From positions 4,464,001-4,528,000 of the forward strand of contig NZ_JAOEAL010000001.1 of assembly GCF_029835735.1 (NCBI RefSeq): a stretch of 64,000 nucleotides of DNA, in the 5' to 3' direction. Position numbers and translations under genes: made by a program. Below the pieces are notes generated by a model that saw only the letters and a list, made by a program, of their open reading frames with translations, did no database searches and had not been told where the DNA came from. The DNA is from Shewanella sp. GD04112 (GTDB lineage: Bacteria; Pseudomonadota; Gammaproteobacteria; Enterobacterales; Shewanellaceae). This document shows, piece after piece, positions 18,929-26,685 of the stretch (positions are counted from its first letter, which is position 1; every line of letters starts with the position of its first letter).

Positions 18929-21900
18929 ATGCGATTAGGTGAATTTTTACGTTCCTTTATCGGTGAAGAGGATAATAAAATCGATGCCCTGCCTGGATTC
19001 CATTGCCAAGCTGATTCCAACGGGCTTAATTTCTACTTGCCAGCAGAGGAGTTTAAGTTACTTAAAGCAGGTAAGGGGAACACCCGTCGTAAGGTTCAAC
19101 TTATCACCTTAAACATGCTTGCAGAGCAAGGTGCAGCTGAAACTACCGCAAATGGCTTTCATATCGAGGCAGAAGATGTTGCAGGAATGGACGCCGAACA
19201 GGCCGAGATTTTGCAACTTCCTTCCCGTTTCTCTGGACAATTTTTAACATCTATCCAAGGTCGAACCGGTAACAGCGGATTTCGGGTAACGATAACGGCC
19301 AAAATGCATGATGGCGAAGCCCCCTTTACGCGTAAAGGTCCATTTCTTTTTTTGGGCAGTCAGGAAAAATATTGGCTGACACCTGCCGAATTAATGGGGC
19401 TGATGGCCTGGGAACAGCATGAAACTCTGGCACCAGATCATCGAGGTGAAGGAGCAAACTTACGGCTGATGGCCGAGCTACAGACTGCTGCGCGAAGCGG
19501 GATGTCAATTGACCTCAGCCATTTTGAACGGCTAGAGGTGATAATACCTAACAATATAGGTGTCATTGCTACCCGTATGCCAGATGGTAGCCTTCAGCTT
19601 TGCCCAAGCTTGGGAGATGGCTCCACTCCGGATCAATTGCAGAAGCGTTGGGCACAAATCGATAAGAGCGCAAATGGTGGTGTTTTACGAATCGATAATC
19701 GCGTGGTTCTGCTGGACGAAACTAGGTTAGCAGCGATTAGTAATATATTGGCCAATACTCGCATTCCAGCTGACAAAGTCGCCGAGTTTGTCTCCACCCC
19801 TACAGCCTTTTTGGATGCTGCTCTAGTCAATCTAGAGGTCGGTTTTTCTATACGAGTCGCGGGTGTGGGTCGGCTACAGCACATGGATTTTGGCGGCCTA
19901 GACACTAAACAGAATGACTGGTTTGCCTTAGATGCTCGCCCCTCTCCTCCTCATGTGCTTACAAAACTCCTCCAGTCCCCTGAAGAATTACAACGCTTTG
20001 AGGAGCAGTTACAGTCAGCTAGAGCTCAAGGTGCTACTACAATGACTGTTGGCGAAGAAACCATCGATATCACAAATACTAAAGCCGTAGATGAACAAGT
20101 TGAGGCAATCAAACAGAGATTTGGAGCTATTTCAGACGTTGAATTGGTAACCGAGTTTGAAGAAACAGAGATAATCAATGAGGATACTAAGGAGCGGGTT
20201 GCAGTCATCCTCAAGGAAGCGGATGCTATTCACGCCACCTTACAAGACAAGGCCAGTCAGGCGATCTTGCATACCGCTCCTGATTGGTCTCAGTACGCAC
20301 GCTCCCCTTTCCCTCACCAGCAAGAAGGCATCGAGTGGATGTTGAAGTTGTTGAATGTGGCTTTGAGCGAAGATCCGGAGGAACTTTACCGTCTCCAAGG
20401 TGCGCTGCTAGCCGATGACATGGGGTTGGGGAAAACCTATATGACCTTGGTTGCGGTTGGTGAATACCTACACCATCAGCGACGAAAGGGCAAAGCTGAA
20501 AAACCTATTTTAGTGGTGGCTCCCTTGAGTCTGCTTGAAAACTGGGAAGACGAGGTGACTAAAACCTTTAACAGCGATCCTTTCCGAGACATAGTGGTAT
20601 TGCAAACTGGACGGGATCTTGCCCGCTTTCGGGTTCAAGGGGCAGAACGCGAATCTGCTCAATTGGCATCGCTAACAGATGAGAGCGGCATGCTGGATGA
20701 ACAAAGCATCCGCTATGCCTTAGCAATAGGCCCGGAGGCTGGGGTCAAACGGCTCGATATGGATAAGCGCTTGGTACTGACAACCTATCAAACTTTACGT
20801 GACTACCAGCTTTCACTATGTCGCATCGACTGGGGTATGGTCATCTTCGATGAGGCTCAGAATATCAAAAACCCTAATACCCTGCAGACCCGTGCGGCAA
20901 AAGGCCTTAAAGCAGACTTCAAGCTGCTGGCAACCGGAACTCCAGTGGAAAACAGCCTTGGTGATTTCTGGTGTTTGCTAGACACGGCCCAGCCGGGGCT
21001 ATTAGGCAGTTGGCAACACTATCGTGATAGCTGGATTAAACCGATCCTGAATGCTGATGAGTCTGAACGCGACCATATACGGGCCCAAGTAGGCGAGAAG
21101 CTACGCCACACAGTAGGTCACTTTATGTTGCGCCGGGTCAAAGAAGATCAGTTAAAAGGGCTACCTAGCAAGACCATCTGCGGAGGTGTACCACAAACAG
21201 ATAATCTACAGCAGCAATATCACCCAGAATTAGGCCGCGTCATGAACGGCACACAGTTACGAGCTTATGATGCTGTTCTTGATGATTATCGTGTTCGCAA
21301 AGCTAGTGCTGACAACATGCAGGGGGCAGCCTTGGCAGCACTCTCCCAACTAAGAAGCATCTCCTTACATCCCAGATTAGATGAAGAAACTTCACTCTAC
21401 AGCCAGAATGCCAAACAAGCTCGCATGTTGATGATGGAATCTGGCAAGCTTGCAATAGTCCTACAACTGTTGGAGCAAATCTGCAGTAAAAACGAGAAGG
21501 TCATTCTCTTTATGATGACCAAGCGACTGCAACGGGTACTTAAGTTATGGCTTGATCAGATATACAGCATGGACATTGCGGTTATCAACGGAGACACAAA
21601 AGCTGTTGCCAGCAAGCCAGAAGATCTTACTCGCAAGAAGCTAATCAGCCAATTTGAGGAGAAACCCGGGTTCAATATACTGATTATGTCCCCAGTGGCT
21701 GCTGGGGTGGGTCTGACCGTGGTAGGAGCCAATCATGTAATCCATCTTGAACGTCACTGGAACCCGGCAAAGGAAGCCCAAGCTTCAGACCGAGTCTACC
21801 GCATCGGACAGCAGAAACCAGTGTTTATACATTTACCTACACTTACCCACCCACAATATGATGCCTTCGATGTGCATTTAGATAGACTACTTCGAGGCAA

Positions 21901-21976
21901 GTTGATGTTAAAAGATGCCGTAGTTACCCCCGAAGTGGTGAGCGAGCGCGAGATGGCACAAGCGATGGGGCTATAA
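18929..21976 (+). CDS. zorD: Zorya ZorD, SNF2-family helicase effector
   Basis: ZorD is the DNA-directed ATPase effector of type I Zorya. Residues 1 to about 440 are a family-specific N-terminal region. The C-terminal half is an SNF2 motor: Walker A DDMGLGKT (K502), motif II DEAQ (641-644), LLATGTPVEN near 672, and the second lobe with LIMSPVAAGVGLTVVGANHV, HWNPAKEAQASDRVYRIGQQ. The 1015 residues are near the family length, and every motif needed for ATP hydrolysis is intact. Its ATG directly follows the zorC TAA with no gap. With zorABC it completes a type I system; the type II gene zorE is absent. Confidence 0.93.
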   Translation: MRLGEFLRSFIGEEDNKIDALPGFHCQADSNGLNFYLPAEEFKLLKAGKGNTRRKVQLITLNMLAEQGAAETTANGFHIEAEDVAGMDAEQAEILQLPSRFSGQFLTSIQGRTGNSGFRVTITAKMHDGEAPFTRKGPFLFLGSQEKYWLTPAELMGLMAWEQHETLAPDHRGEGANLRLMAELQTAARSGMSIDLSHFERLEVIIPNNIGVIATRMPDGSLQLCPSLGDGSTPDQLQKRWAQIDKSANGGVLRIDNRVVLLDETRLAAISNILANTRIPADKVAEFVSTPTAFLDAALVNLEVGFSIRVAGVGRLQHMDFGGLDTKQNDWFALDARPSPPHVLTKLLQSPEELQRFEEQLQSARAQGATTMTVGEETIDITNTKAVDEQVEAIKQRFGAISDVELVTEFEETEIINEDTKERVAVILKEADAIHATLQDKASQAILHTAPDWSQYARSPFPHQQEGIEWMLKLLNVALSEDPEELYRLQGALLADDMGLGKTYMTLVAVGEYLHHQRRKGKAEKPILVVAPLSLLENWEDEVTKTFNSDPFRDIVVLQTGRDLARFRVQGAERESAQLASLTDESGMLDEQSIRYALAIGPEAGVKRLDMDKRLVLTTYQTLRDYQLSLCRIDWGMVIFDEAQNIKNPNTLQTRAAKGLKADFKLLATGTPVENSLGDFWCLLDTAQPGLLGSWQHYRDSWIKPILNADESERDHIRAQVGEKLRHTVGHFMLRRVKEDQLKGLPSKTICGGVPQTDNLQQQYHPELGRVMNGTQLRAYDAVLDDYRVRKASADNMQGAALAALSQLRSISLHPRLDEETSLYSQNAKQARMLMMESGKLAIVLQLLEQICSKNEKVILFMMTKRLQRVLKLWLDQIYSMDIAVINGDTKAVASKPEDLTRKKLISQFEEKPGFNILIMSPVAAGVGLTVVGANHVIHLERHWNPAKEAQASDRVYRIGQQKPVFIHLPTLTHPQYDAFDVHLDRLLRGKLMLKDAVVTPEVVSEREMAQAMGL

Positions 21977-22439
21977 AGGAGCCTTTTTGGCTGATTTACA
22001 ATCCCTCTGAGCGTTTAAATGTATCACCATGCTGCAGTTCAACTACAACGTAATACGGCATTAAGTGACAAAATTGCTGTATATAAGCTGTCTGGCGATA
22101 TCCATTGAATTGATCATCAGGGCGACAAGACAAGCGCATCCCAGTAAAGGCGATGCGCTTGCCTATATGTCAAGTTATTGCCCTGCTTGAATAGTCTTTG
22201 CCATTCAAGTACTTAATACGGAAGTTTTGACTGTTGTCCAACCCTAGCTTTTTTCGGTCGTTCCCTTGGTTTAGTTAGGTTATTTTTAGTTATTGCTTAT
22301 AGGCTTACTTATAGAGGGGGCAGCCAAGAAAAAGCATTTCAATCTAGCAATGGGGGACATTCTTAGCCTTTGAAGGCAGGAAGTTGTAAGGGATAGCCTG
22401 AACTTAATGAATGCGCAGTAAAACAAGTGCTGATTTGTA
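21977..22439. other. Gene-free gap between zorD and alpA
   Basis: 463 bp separate the convergent zorD and alpA genes. I find no gene and no tRNA. The notable object is the inverted repeat at 22131-22161. The T-rich and AT-rich stretches around 22250-22320 have no clear terminator stem. This may be a junction between the defence block and the element backbone. Confidence 0.45.
22131..22161. repeat. 10-bp perfect inverted repeat between convergent genes
   Basis: CAAGCGCATC pairs with GATGCGCTTG across an 11-nt loop. It is not followed by a T-run on either strand, so it is not a standard intrinsic terminator, though it lies where convergent transcripts meet. Confidence 0.5.
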
Positions 22440-22637
22440 TTAAACGGCGGTACGTTGAATATCACGCTCCTCTATCCTTTCTAAAATCCAGTCTTGAACC
22501 TCACTCTCAACCCAAGCGGCAGCTCGGCTACCGAGTGACACAGGTCTGGGGAATGTTCCTTCTGCGATGTACTTGTAGATAGTAGAACGTGCTAGACCAG
22601 TGTAATCCATAACTTTGGTAAGGCGAATTAGTTTCAT
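22440..22637 (-). CDS. AlpA-family transcriptional regulator
   Basis: AlpA proteins are small MerR/excisionase-like regulators, first seen in the cryptic prophage CP4-57, where AlpA activates excision. The product is 65 residues: MKLIRLTKVMDYTGLARSTIYKYIAEGTFPRPVSL forms the helix-turn-helix, then a wing and WVESEVQDWILERI. The frame runs upstream to an ATG at 22754, but the resemblance begins at the ATG at 22637, which has a GAGAAA upstream. It is divergent from radC; the shared 130-bp gap is a likely control region. It marks this stretch as part of a mobile element. Confidence 0.85.
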   Translation of the reverse strand: MKLIRLTKVMDYTGLARSTIYKYIAEGTFPRPVSLGSRAAAWVESEVQDWILERIEERDIQRTAV

Positions 22638-22768
22638 GATGAGTTTCTCGGTTATTGTCTCATTACATATGTCCTTCCAGTAATTTTTAACTTTTCCCTT
22701 ATTTCCAAATCTTTTCAGATATATATCACCTCTGTGCATATACCGATTTAGCAACCTTTGGAGGCGCT

Positions 22769-23248
22769 ATGCACAAAGTGATCACCCTACCCAGCAACAG
22801 CTGGTCACAAACCTCATCGCAAATCTTAGAAACCGCAGCAGGTATCGTCGCCGAGCGCTTTGTCCGCGGTGATGCCTTTTGCAACCCGCAAGCAACTATG
22901 GATTTTCTGCGTTTTAAGCTCCACCAGCATCAACGTGAAGTGTTTGCGGTGATGATGCTCGACAGTCAGCACCGACTGATTGAATTTAACGAGATGTTCT
23001 TCGGCACAATTGACAGTGCAAGTGTTTATCCGCGAGAAGTGGTTAAAGCCGTTTTGCTATGTAATGCAGCAGCGGTGATCTTCGCCCACAACCATCCTTC
23101 CGGATGCGCCGAACCTTCAAGCGCAGATAGACGGATCACCGAGCGCCTTATTGCGGCGCTGGCCACCATCGATGTACCGGTCTTGGATCACATCGTTGTC
23201 GCCGATACCTGTGTGTCCTTCGCCGAGCGCGGCTGGCTTTCTAATTAA
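22769..23248 (+). CDS. RadC-family JAB/MPN protein
   Basis: RadC-type proteins of mobile elements are short forms with the JAB/MPN metalloprotease-like fold; despite the name, a DNA repair role is not supported. The metal-binding JAMM motif is complete: HNHPSG (H107, H109) with D120 in the following PSSAD. Length is 159 residues, typical of the island type that lacks the N-terminal helix-hairpin-helix of chromosomal RadC. The start follows a strong TTGGAGG. It is first in a rightward series of accessory genes and divergent from alpA. Confidence 0.9.
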   Translation: MHKVITLPSNSWSQTSSQILETAAGIVAERFVRGDAFCNPQATMDFLRFKLHQHQREVFAVMMLDSQHRLIEFNEMFFGTIDSASVYPREVVKAVLLCNAAAVIFAHNHPSGCAEPSSADRRITERLIAALATIDVPVLDHIVVADTCVSFAERGWLSN

Positions 23249-23266
23249 CGGCTCTTATTAATAGCA

Positions 23267-23301
23267 GCATAAAGGGCTCCCACTCGGGGAGCCCTTTATG
23301 C
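23267..23301. repeat. 15-bp perfect hairpin between radC and the next gene
   Basis: The arms 23267-23281 and 23287-23301 are perfectly complementary around a 5-nt loop (arms begin GCATAAAGGGC). No T-run follows, and the next ATG is 13 bp downstream of the stem, so it could act as a weak terminator for radC or a translational control structure for the next gene. Confidence 0.7.
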
Positions 23302-23314
23302 GTGGGAGTTCATC

Positions 23315-23677
23315 ATGATTGAATTTACCGATAGTTTTTCTCAGGCGGCGGTTGCGGAAGCCTGCTCAGCCAGCCCTGCCTTGCTTGAGCGTATCTGCTT
23401 GGAATTAACCATACCGATATTTGTCCGCCCAAGGAATGAAGATGGCGATATCTGTGGACCAGCACAAATCATTCCGCACGACCGATTACGTAAAACGCAA
23501 CTGTTTGTCAGTCAACGCGACATGGTGAATAACCAGCCCAAAGAGATTGGCTTTTGTCATCTGGTCCAAGATTGCGATGAATACGGCGCGCCCTATGGCG
23601 AATGGCGTAAGCTCATCAACGGCTGCTACTACAACCACGGTGATAATGCCCATCCACAGTGGAGCAGTCACACCTAA
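23315..23677 (+). CDS. Hypothetical protein, 120 residues
   Basis: I do not recognise this family. It is a small, probably soluble protein with no signal peptide or membrane helix. It contains ASPALLERICLELTIPIFVRP, a stretch with many aromatic and acidic residues (FCHLVQDCDEYGAPYGEWRK), and a C-terminus rich in His, Asn and Trp. The coding call rests on a GGGAG ribosome site 6 bp upstream, on its position between radC and a DUF2787 gene in the same direction, and on a terminator right after it. The 15-bp hairpin just before its ribosome site is unusual. Confidence 0.7.
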   Translation: MIEFTDSFSQAAVAEACSASPALLERICLELTIPIFVRPRNEDGDICGPAQIIPHDRLRKTQLFVSQRDMVNNQPKEIGFCHLVQDCDEYGAPYGEWRKLINGCYYNHGDNAHPQWSSHT

Positions 23678-23707
23678 CGATTTCCCCTGTCGTTAACAAC
23701 CTACCCT

Positions 23708-23744
23708 GCCCGCAACGCCTATCGTTCGCGGGCTTTTTGTTTTG
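23708..23744 (+). terminator. Rho-independent terminator
   Basis: GCCCGCAACG pairs with CGTTCGCGGGC (one bulge) around a short loop, followed by TTTTTGTTTT. It ends the transcript of the hypothetical gene at 23315-23677 and overlaps the ribosome site of the next gene. Confidence 0.75.
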
Positions 23745-23753
23745 GAGTCCACC

Positions 23754-24161
23754 ATGAAAATACATCGCGAAACCATCCTGCCACTGCCAGAGCACTTTTA
23801 TGAATTGTTGGAGCAGCAACTGGCAGCACTCAATAACCCGAGTCTCAACAGCGTCACTTTTAACTACCGCGATCCCGACTACAGCTATGAGAGCGGCGGT
23901 TATCACCCAGTGGAGATCAATCTCTACCGACAAGATGATTGCTGGTATCTCAATTACTTCACTGACTTTGCTTACTGTGGCGGCCCCTTCCCGGAGCTTG
24001 AGAAAGAAATGGAAGTGCTGTTTCAGGAGAAGCAGGTCTACAACAGCTTCTTTGGCCGTTGCTACCTCGAGCATGCCGACAGCTTGGTACGGGTGCTGCT
24101 GGAAAACTTCTGCAACTACGTGGAAATGGAGGTGTACCAGGTTCAGGTTAGCGCCGACTGA
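23754..24161 (+). CDS. DUF2787 family protein
   Basis: This 135-residue protein shows the DUF2787 pattern: ILPLPEHFYELLEQQLA, then FNYRDPDYSYESGGYHPVEI, WYLNYFTDFAYCGGPFPELEKE, and a C-terminal NFCNYVEMEVYQV. The family is common in islands of Shewanella, Vibrio and relatives, and its function is unknown. The frame could open at a TTG at 23742, but that TTG overlaps the TTGGAG ribosome site, and the ATG at 23754 is right. It sits between a terminator and a small recombinase gene. Confidence 0.85.
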   Translation: MKIHRETILPLPEHFYELLEQQLAALNNPSLNSVTFNYRDPDYSYESGGYHPVEINLYRQDDCWYLNYFTDFAYCGGPFPELEKEMEVLFQEKQVYNSFFGRCYLEHADSLVRVLLENFCNYVEMEVYQVQVSAD

Positions 24162-24164
24162 ACT

Positions 24165-24238
24165 TGGTGCCCACAAAGGTATTTTGGGAACCAAGCAACG
24201 CAGGCCCGATGCGGGTTTGCGATGTGCTGGTGCCCACA
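24165..24238 (+). repeat. Short direct repeat upstream of the recombinase gene
   Basis: TGGTGCCCACA occurs at 24165-24175 and 24228-24238, 63 bp apart, just before the recombinase ATG at 24270. It could be a chance repeat or a recombinase arm site; there is no further support. Confidence 0.3.
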
Positions 24239-24269
24239 TTTATGACATAGCTAATTGAGGGAACCCAGC

Positions 24270-24836
24270 ATGAACGAAGTCGAAGCGGTCAAGAACCGCG
24301 ACACCATCAAGCTTATCAGTTACCTGCTCGAACGTCACTTTGGTCAGCAGATGGCCGATGTCTGGAATATCGGTCTTAATCTGGCCCTTAGGATCTCGGA
24401 CTTACTGGCCATCAAGTTCAGCGATATCGACGGCGACCGCTTAACTATCATTGAGCAGAAGACCGGTAAACGCGCCAGCATCAAGCTCAACCCGAAGACG
24501 CTAGCGTTGATTGAGGCGATCCACCAACGTCACCCTGAGCATATCTACCTATTCCAATCCCACCGCTCGAGCCAAGCCAAAGACCGGCAGGCCCCCGCGA
24601 AACCACTGACACGGCGTGCAGTCGCCAAAGCGTTTGCCTTTGTCGGTGACGATATCAAGTTAGCCCTGGGCACCCACTCGATGCGTAAAACCCGCGGCTA
24701 TCACCTGTATCAAGCCTGCAAAGACATTGGTCGGGTGATGCGCATGCTGCGGCATCAATCGGAAGCGGTCACCCTGCGTTATATCGGCATTACTCAGCAG
24801 CAAATCGATAAGGACTTTGTCGAGCTGGAAATCTGA
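24270..24836 (+). CDS. Small tyrosine recombinase, catalytic domain only
   Basis: A 188-residue protein with a complete tyrosine-recombinase active set: R41 (LALRISDLL), H136 and R139 (HSMRKT), H162 (LRHQS) and the nucleophile Y171 (RYIG). The N-terminal core-binding domain of full integrases is missing, so it resembles the short recombinases often found next to radC and DUF2787 genes in islands. It may recombine an element end or resolve multimers; it need not be the integrase that brought the island. The frame opens at TTG 24255, but the ATG at 24270 follows GAGGGA. Confidence 0.85.
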   Translation: MNEVEAVKNRDTIKLISYLLERHFGQQMADVWNIGLNLALRISDLLAIKFSDIDGDRLTIIEQKTGKRASIKLNPKTLALIEAIHQRHPEHIYLFQSHRSSQAKDRQAPAKPLTRRAVAKAFAFVGDDIKLALGTHSMRKTRGYHLYQACKDIGRVMRMLRHQSEAVTLRYIGITQQQIDKDFVELEI

Positions 24837-24924
24837 GTCAATCAGCACGTCCATTTCACCCGATGCAACCCATTAGCAGATGCGTCCTAAGGTTATCTGC
24901 GTTATTTTACTTGGAGTCCATACC

Positions 24925-25647
24925 ATGTATACATTTCAACCCGGAGATCATCTGGTCACCAATATCGATCCGCTTGGCTTAACCGAACACCATGGCCTGT
25001 ATGTGGGTCATGGCCATGTGATCCACTTATCTAAACAGGGCATCATTGAAGAAATCGATCTGCAGCAATTTGCTGGTGGCCAGAGCGTTAGAGTAAAGAA
25101 GTCCACGCTGTTTCCCCATCAGGCCATTGAGTTTGCACGCAGTCAGCTGGGTCACAGTCCATACGGCGTAGCTACAAATAATTGTGAGCACTTCGTCAAT
25201 GAATGCTTAGCGGGGAGCAGTACCTCTAACCAAGTGAGTAATCTCACCCACATTGCGCTGCAAGGCTCCGCCAGAGCAGGTTTACTAGGGAGCGCTGCTT
25301 CAAAGCTTGCCACGGGAACTGTCGCAAACGTCGTATTAGCCTCTACCGCCGCTAAGATGACCGGTGAATACCTAGGGCTACCCGATAACGTCAACACGCT
25401 GCTAGGGACGCCTGGAGATCTTGTGGCTAAACCTGCCGAATGCCTACTAAAAGGCACTAGCGAAACTCTGGGTGAAAGTTATGCTTGCTTACGCCAAGGT
25501 GAAATAACTGATGCTGGGATCAAACTCGTCACCGGCAGTGTAGAAACTGGCTTAAACACCGTGTTGACGACAGCAGAAGTTGGGATCAATGGCGTAAAAG
25601 CTGGCGCTGAGCTGATAGCCGATGCATGGCATTGGTTAAGGTCATGA
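24925..25647 (+). CDS. LRAT-fold (NlpC/P60 superfamily) protein with glycine-rich C-terminal half
   Basis: Residues of about 1-110 resemble the LRAT/H-box domain: PGDHLVT, then HHGLYVGHGHVIHLS with H23 as likely catalytic His, and NNCEHFVNECL with C87 as nucleophile. Such domains are acyltransferases or thiol hydrolases. Residues of about 115-240 are Ala/Gly/Thr-rich with hydrophobic stretches (GLLGSAASKLATGTVANVVL) that could contact membranes. The frame opens at 24880, but the ATG at 24925 follows TTGGAGTC. Substrate is unknown; action on lipids, or a role against phage or neighbouring cells, is speculation. An intrinsic terminator follows. Confidence 0.75.
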   Translation: MYTFQPGDHLVTNIDPLGLTEHHGLYVGHGHVIHLSKQGIIEEIDLQQFAGGQSVRVKKSTLFPHQAIEFARSQLGHSPYGVATNNCEHFVNECLAGSSTSNQVSNLTHIALQGSARAGLLGSAASKLATGTVANVVLASTAAKMTGEYLGLPDNVNTLLGTPGDLVAKPAECLLKGTSETLGESYACLRQGEITDAGIKLVTGSVETGLNTVLTTAEVGINGVKAGAELIADAWHWLRS

Positions 25648-25700
25648 TGTTTCACCTGCAATATTGAGAGTACTCAGTCACCCATTAGCCAAACCCTATA

Positions 25701-25734
25701 AACGAAGCGGCATGCCGCCGCTATCGTTTTTATC
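25701..25734 (+). terminator. Rho-independent terminator after the LRAT-fold gene
   Basis: AACGAAGCGGC pairs with GCCGCT-A-TCGTT (one bulged A), followed by TTTTATCC, 53 bp after the stop at 25647. Confidence 0.65.
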
Positions 25735-25892
25735 CTTATTGCGATTACGTTGAAGATTAGCGTGATGACGGCGTAACATTAGTGCCCAGTTAAGCGATAC
25801 AAACTATCTTCTATCATCTTTGAGCTGATGGCGTTGCTCGAGCAGAAAAGTAAACCGTGTAATCATTATTTTTTTGTACCACGTTATGCTAA

Positions 25893-25912
25893 GGTATTAC
25901 CTAGTAGTACTA
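25893..25912. promoter_or_regulatory. Palindromes upstream of the antitoxin gene, possible operator
   Basis: GGTATTACC (25893-25901) and TAGTACTA (25905-25912) are two neighbouring palindromes 23-42 bp before the antitoxin start. Ribbon-helix-helix antitoxins usually repress their own operon through such short repeats; binding here is inferred. Confidence 0.35.
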
Positions 25913-25934
25913 AGCATTACTTTTGGAGTCACAG

Positions 25935-26219
25935 ATGAGCACAATCAAACCCGTGTCGGTTAAATTAGATGCTGAGATGAAAGCCAGAGTCGAGCATTTA
26001 GCCGAAACGCGTAAACGTTCATCACACTGGATGATGCGTGAAGCGATCCGTGAGTACGTTGAGAGAGAAGAGAAACGCGAAGCTTTGCAGCAAGAGGCAT
26101 TACGCGCATGGGAAGAACACCAGACATCTGGATTGCATGTCACCGGTGACGAAGTGGTGAATTGGCTGGAGTCCTGGGGAAGTGAAAATGAAAAGGCAGC
26201 CCCTACATGCCACAAATAG
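25935..26219 (+). CDS. CopG/ParD-type ribbon-helix-helix antitoxin
   Basis: A 94-residue protein with an N-terminal ribbon-helix-helix: KPVSVKLDAEMKARVEHLAE, then RSSHWMMREAIREYVEREE. The C-terminal part (AWEEHQTSGLHVTGDEVVNWLESWG) is the usual toxin-binding tail with the T/GDEVxxWLxSWG ending of this family. The frame opens at TTG 25923, but the ATG at 25935 follows TTTTGGAG. It overlaps the toxin gene by 13 bp, so they are co-translated. It would neutralise the toxin and repress the operon. Confidence 0.9.
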   Translation: MSTIKPVSVKLDAEMKARVEHLAETRKRSSHWMMREAIREYVEREEKREALQQEALRAWEEHQTSGLHVTGDEVVNWLESWGSENEKAAPTCHK

Positions 26220-26500
26220 TCTTCACTGCCACTGCATTACGTGATTTAGAACGCTTACGTGAGTTTCTTCGCAGTAAAAATCCCCCTGCCGCACAACGGG
26301 CTGCCAGCGCCATAATCAATACCATTAGAAAACTGGAAAGCTATCCAGACATTGGTCGGCCTATCGATGACAATGACTTTAGCTTTAGGGAACTGCTCAT
26401 CGACTTTGGTGATACGGGTTATCTGGCAATGTACCAGTATGATGGCGGTGAACGATTGACCGTATTGTGTATCCGTCACCAAAAAGAAGCCGGTTACTGA
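26207..26500 (+). CDS. RelE/ParE-family toxin
   Basis: A 97-residue RelE/ParE-superfamily toxin: FTATALRDLERLREFLRSK, SAIINTIRKLESYPDIGRP, then FRELLIDFGDTGYLAMYQYDG and a C-terminal LCIRHQKEAGY. The last motif is typical of the ParE/RelE fold. Whether it acts on gyrase (ParE-like) or on mRNA at the ribosome (RelE-like) cannot be told from sequence alone. It overlaps the antitoxin stop. The pair probably stabilises the island. Confidence 0.9.
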   Translation: MPQIVFTATALRDLERLREFLRSKNPPAAQRAASAIINTIRKLESYPDIGRPIDDNDFSFRELLIDFGDTGYLAMYQYDGGERLTVLCIRHQKEAGY

Positions 26501-26590
26501 AACGGCTGAATCAGTTACGGATTACCCCAATGGACTATGTCATCAAGTCTGCATTGTGAATATCGCTACTGCTCTACTATGAGCACAAAA

Positions 26591-26612
26591 GCAAGGGACC
26601 TTAATCCCTTGC
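26591..26612 (-). terminator. Hairpin between convergent genes, probable terminator for the minus-strand gene
   Basis: GCAAGGGA pairs with TCCCTTGC around a 6-nt loop. On the minus strand the stem is followed by TTTTGTGC. It lies between the toxin gene and the convergent Gp2-like gene at 26686. Confidence 0.6.
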
Positions 26613-26685
26613 CCTTTACTCCATTATTTTAACTCACCCCACTAGCAACCGCACTTAGCGCTAAGTAAGCTAATCACTCTGTCAC

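Noticed and set aside
13663..21976. Flagellar stator or Tol/Exb transport genes
   Set aside because: The long ZorA tail, the OmpA-type ZorB, and the adjacent ZorC and SNF2 helicase identify Zorya instead.
21977..22439. tRNA or small RNA gene in the zorD-alpA gap
   Set aside because: No cloverleaf or CCA end; the single inverted repeat lacks a promoter and T-run.
22440..22754. Longer AlpA start at 22754
   Set aside because: The extra 39 residues do not resemble the family, and the ATG at 22637 gives the standard AlpA length.
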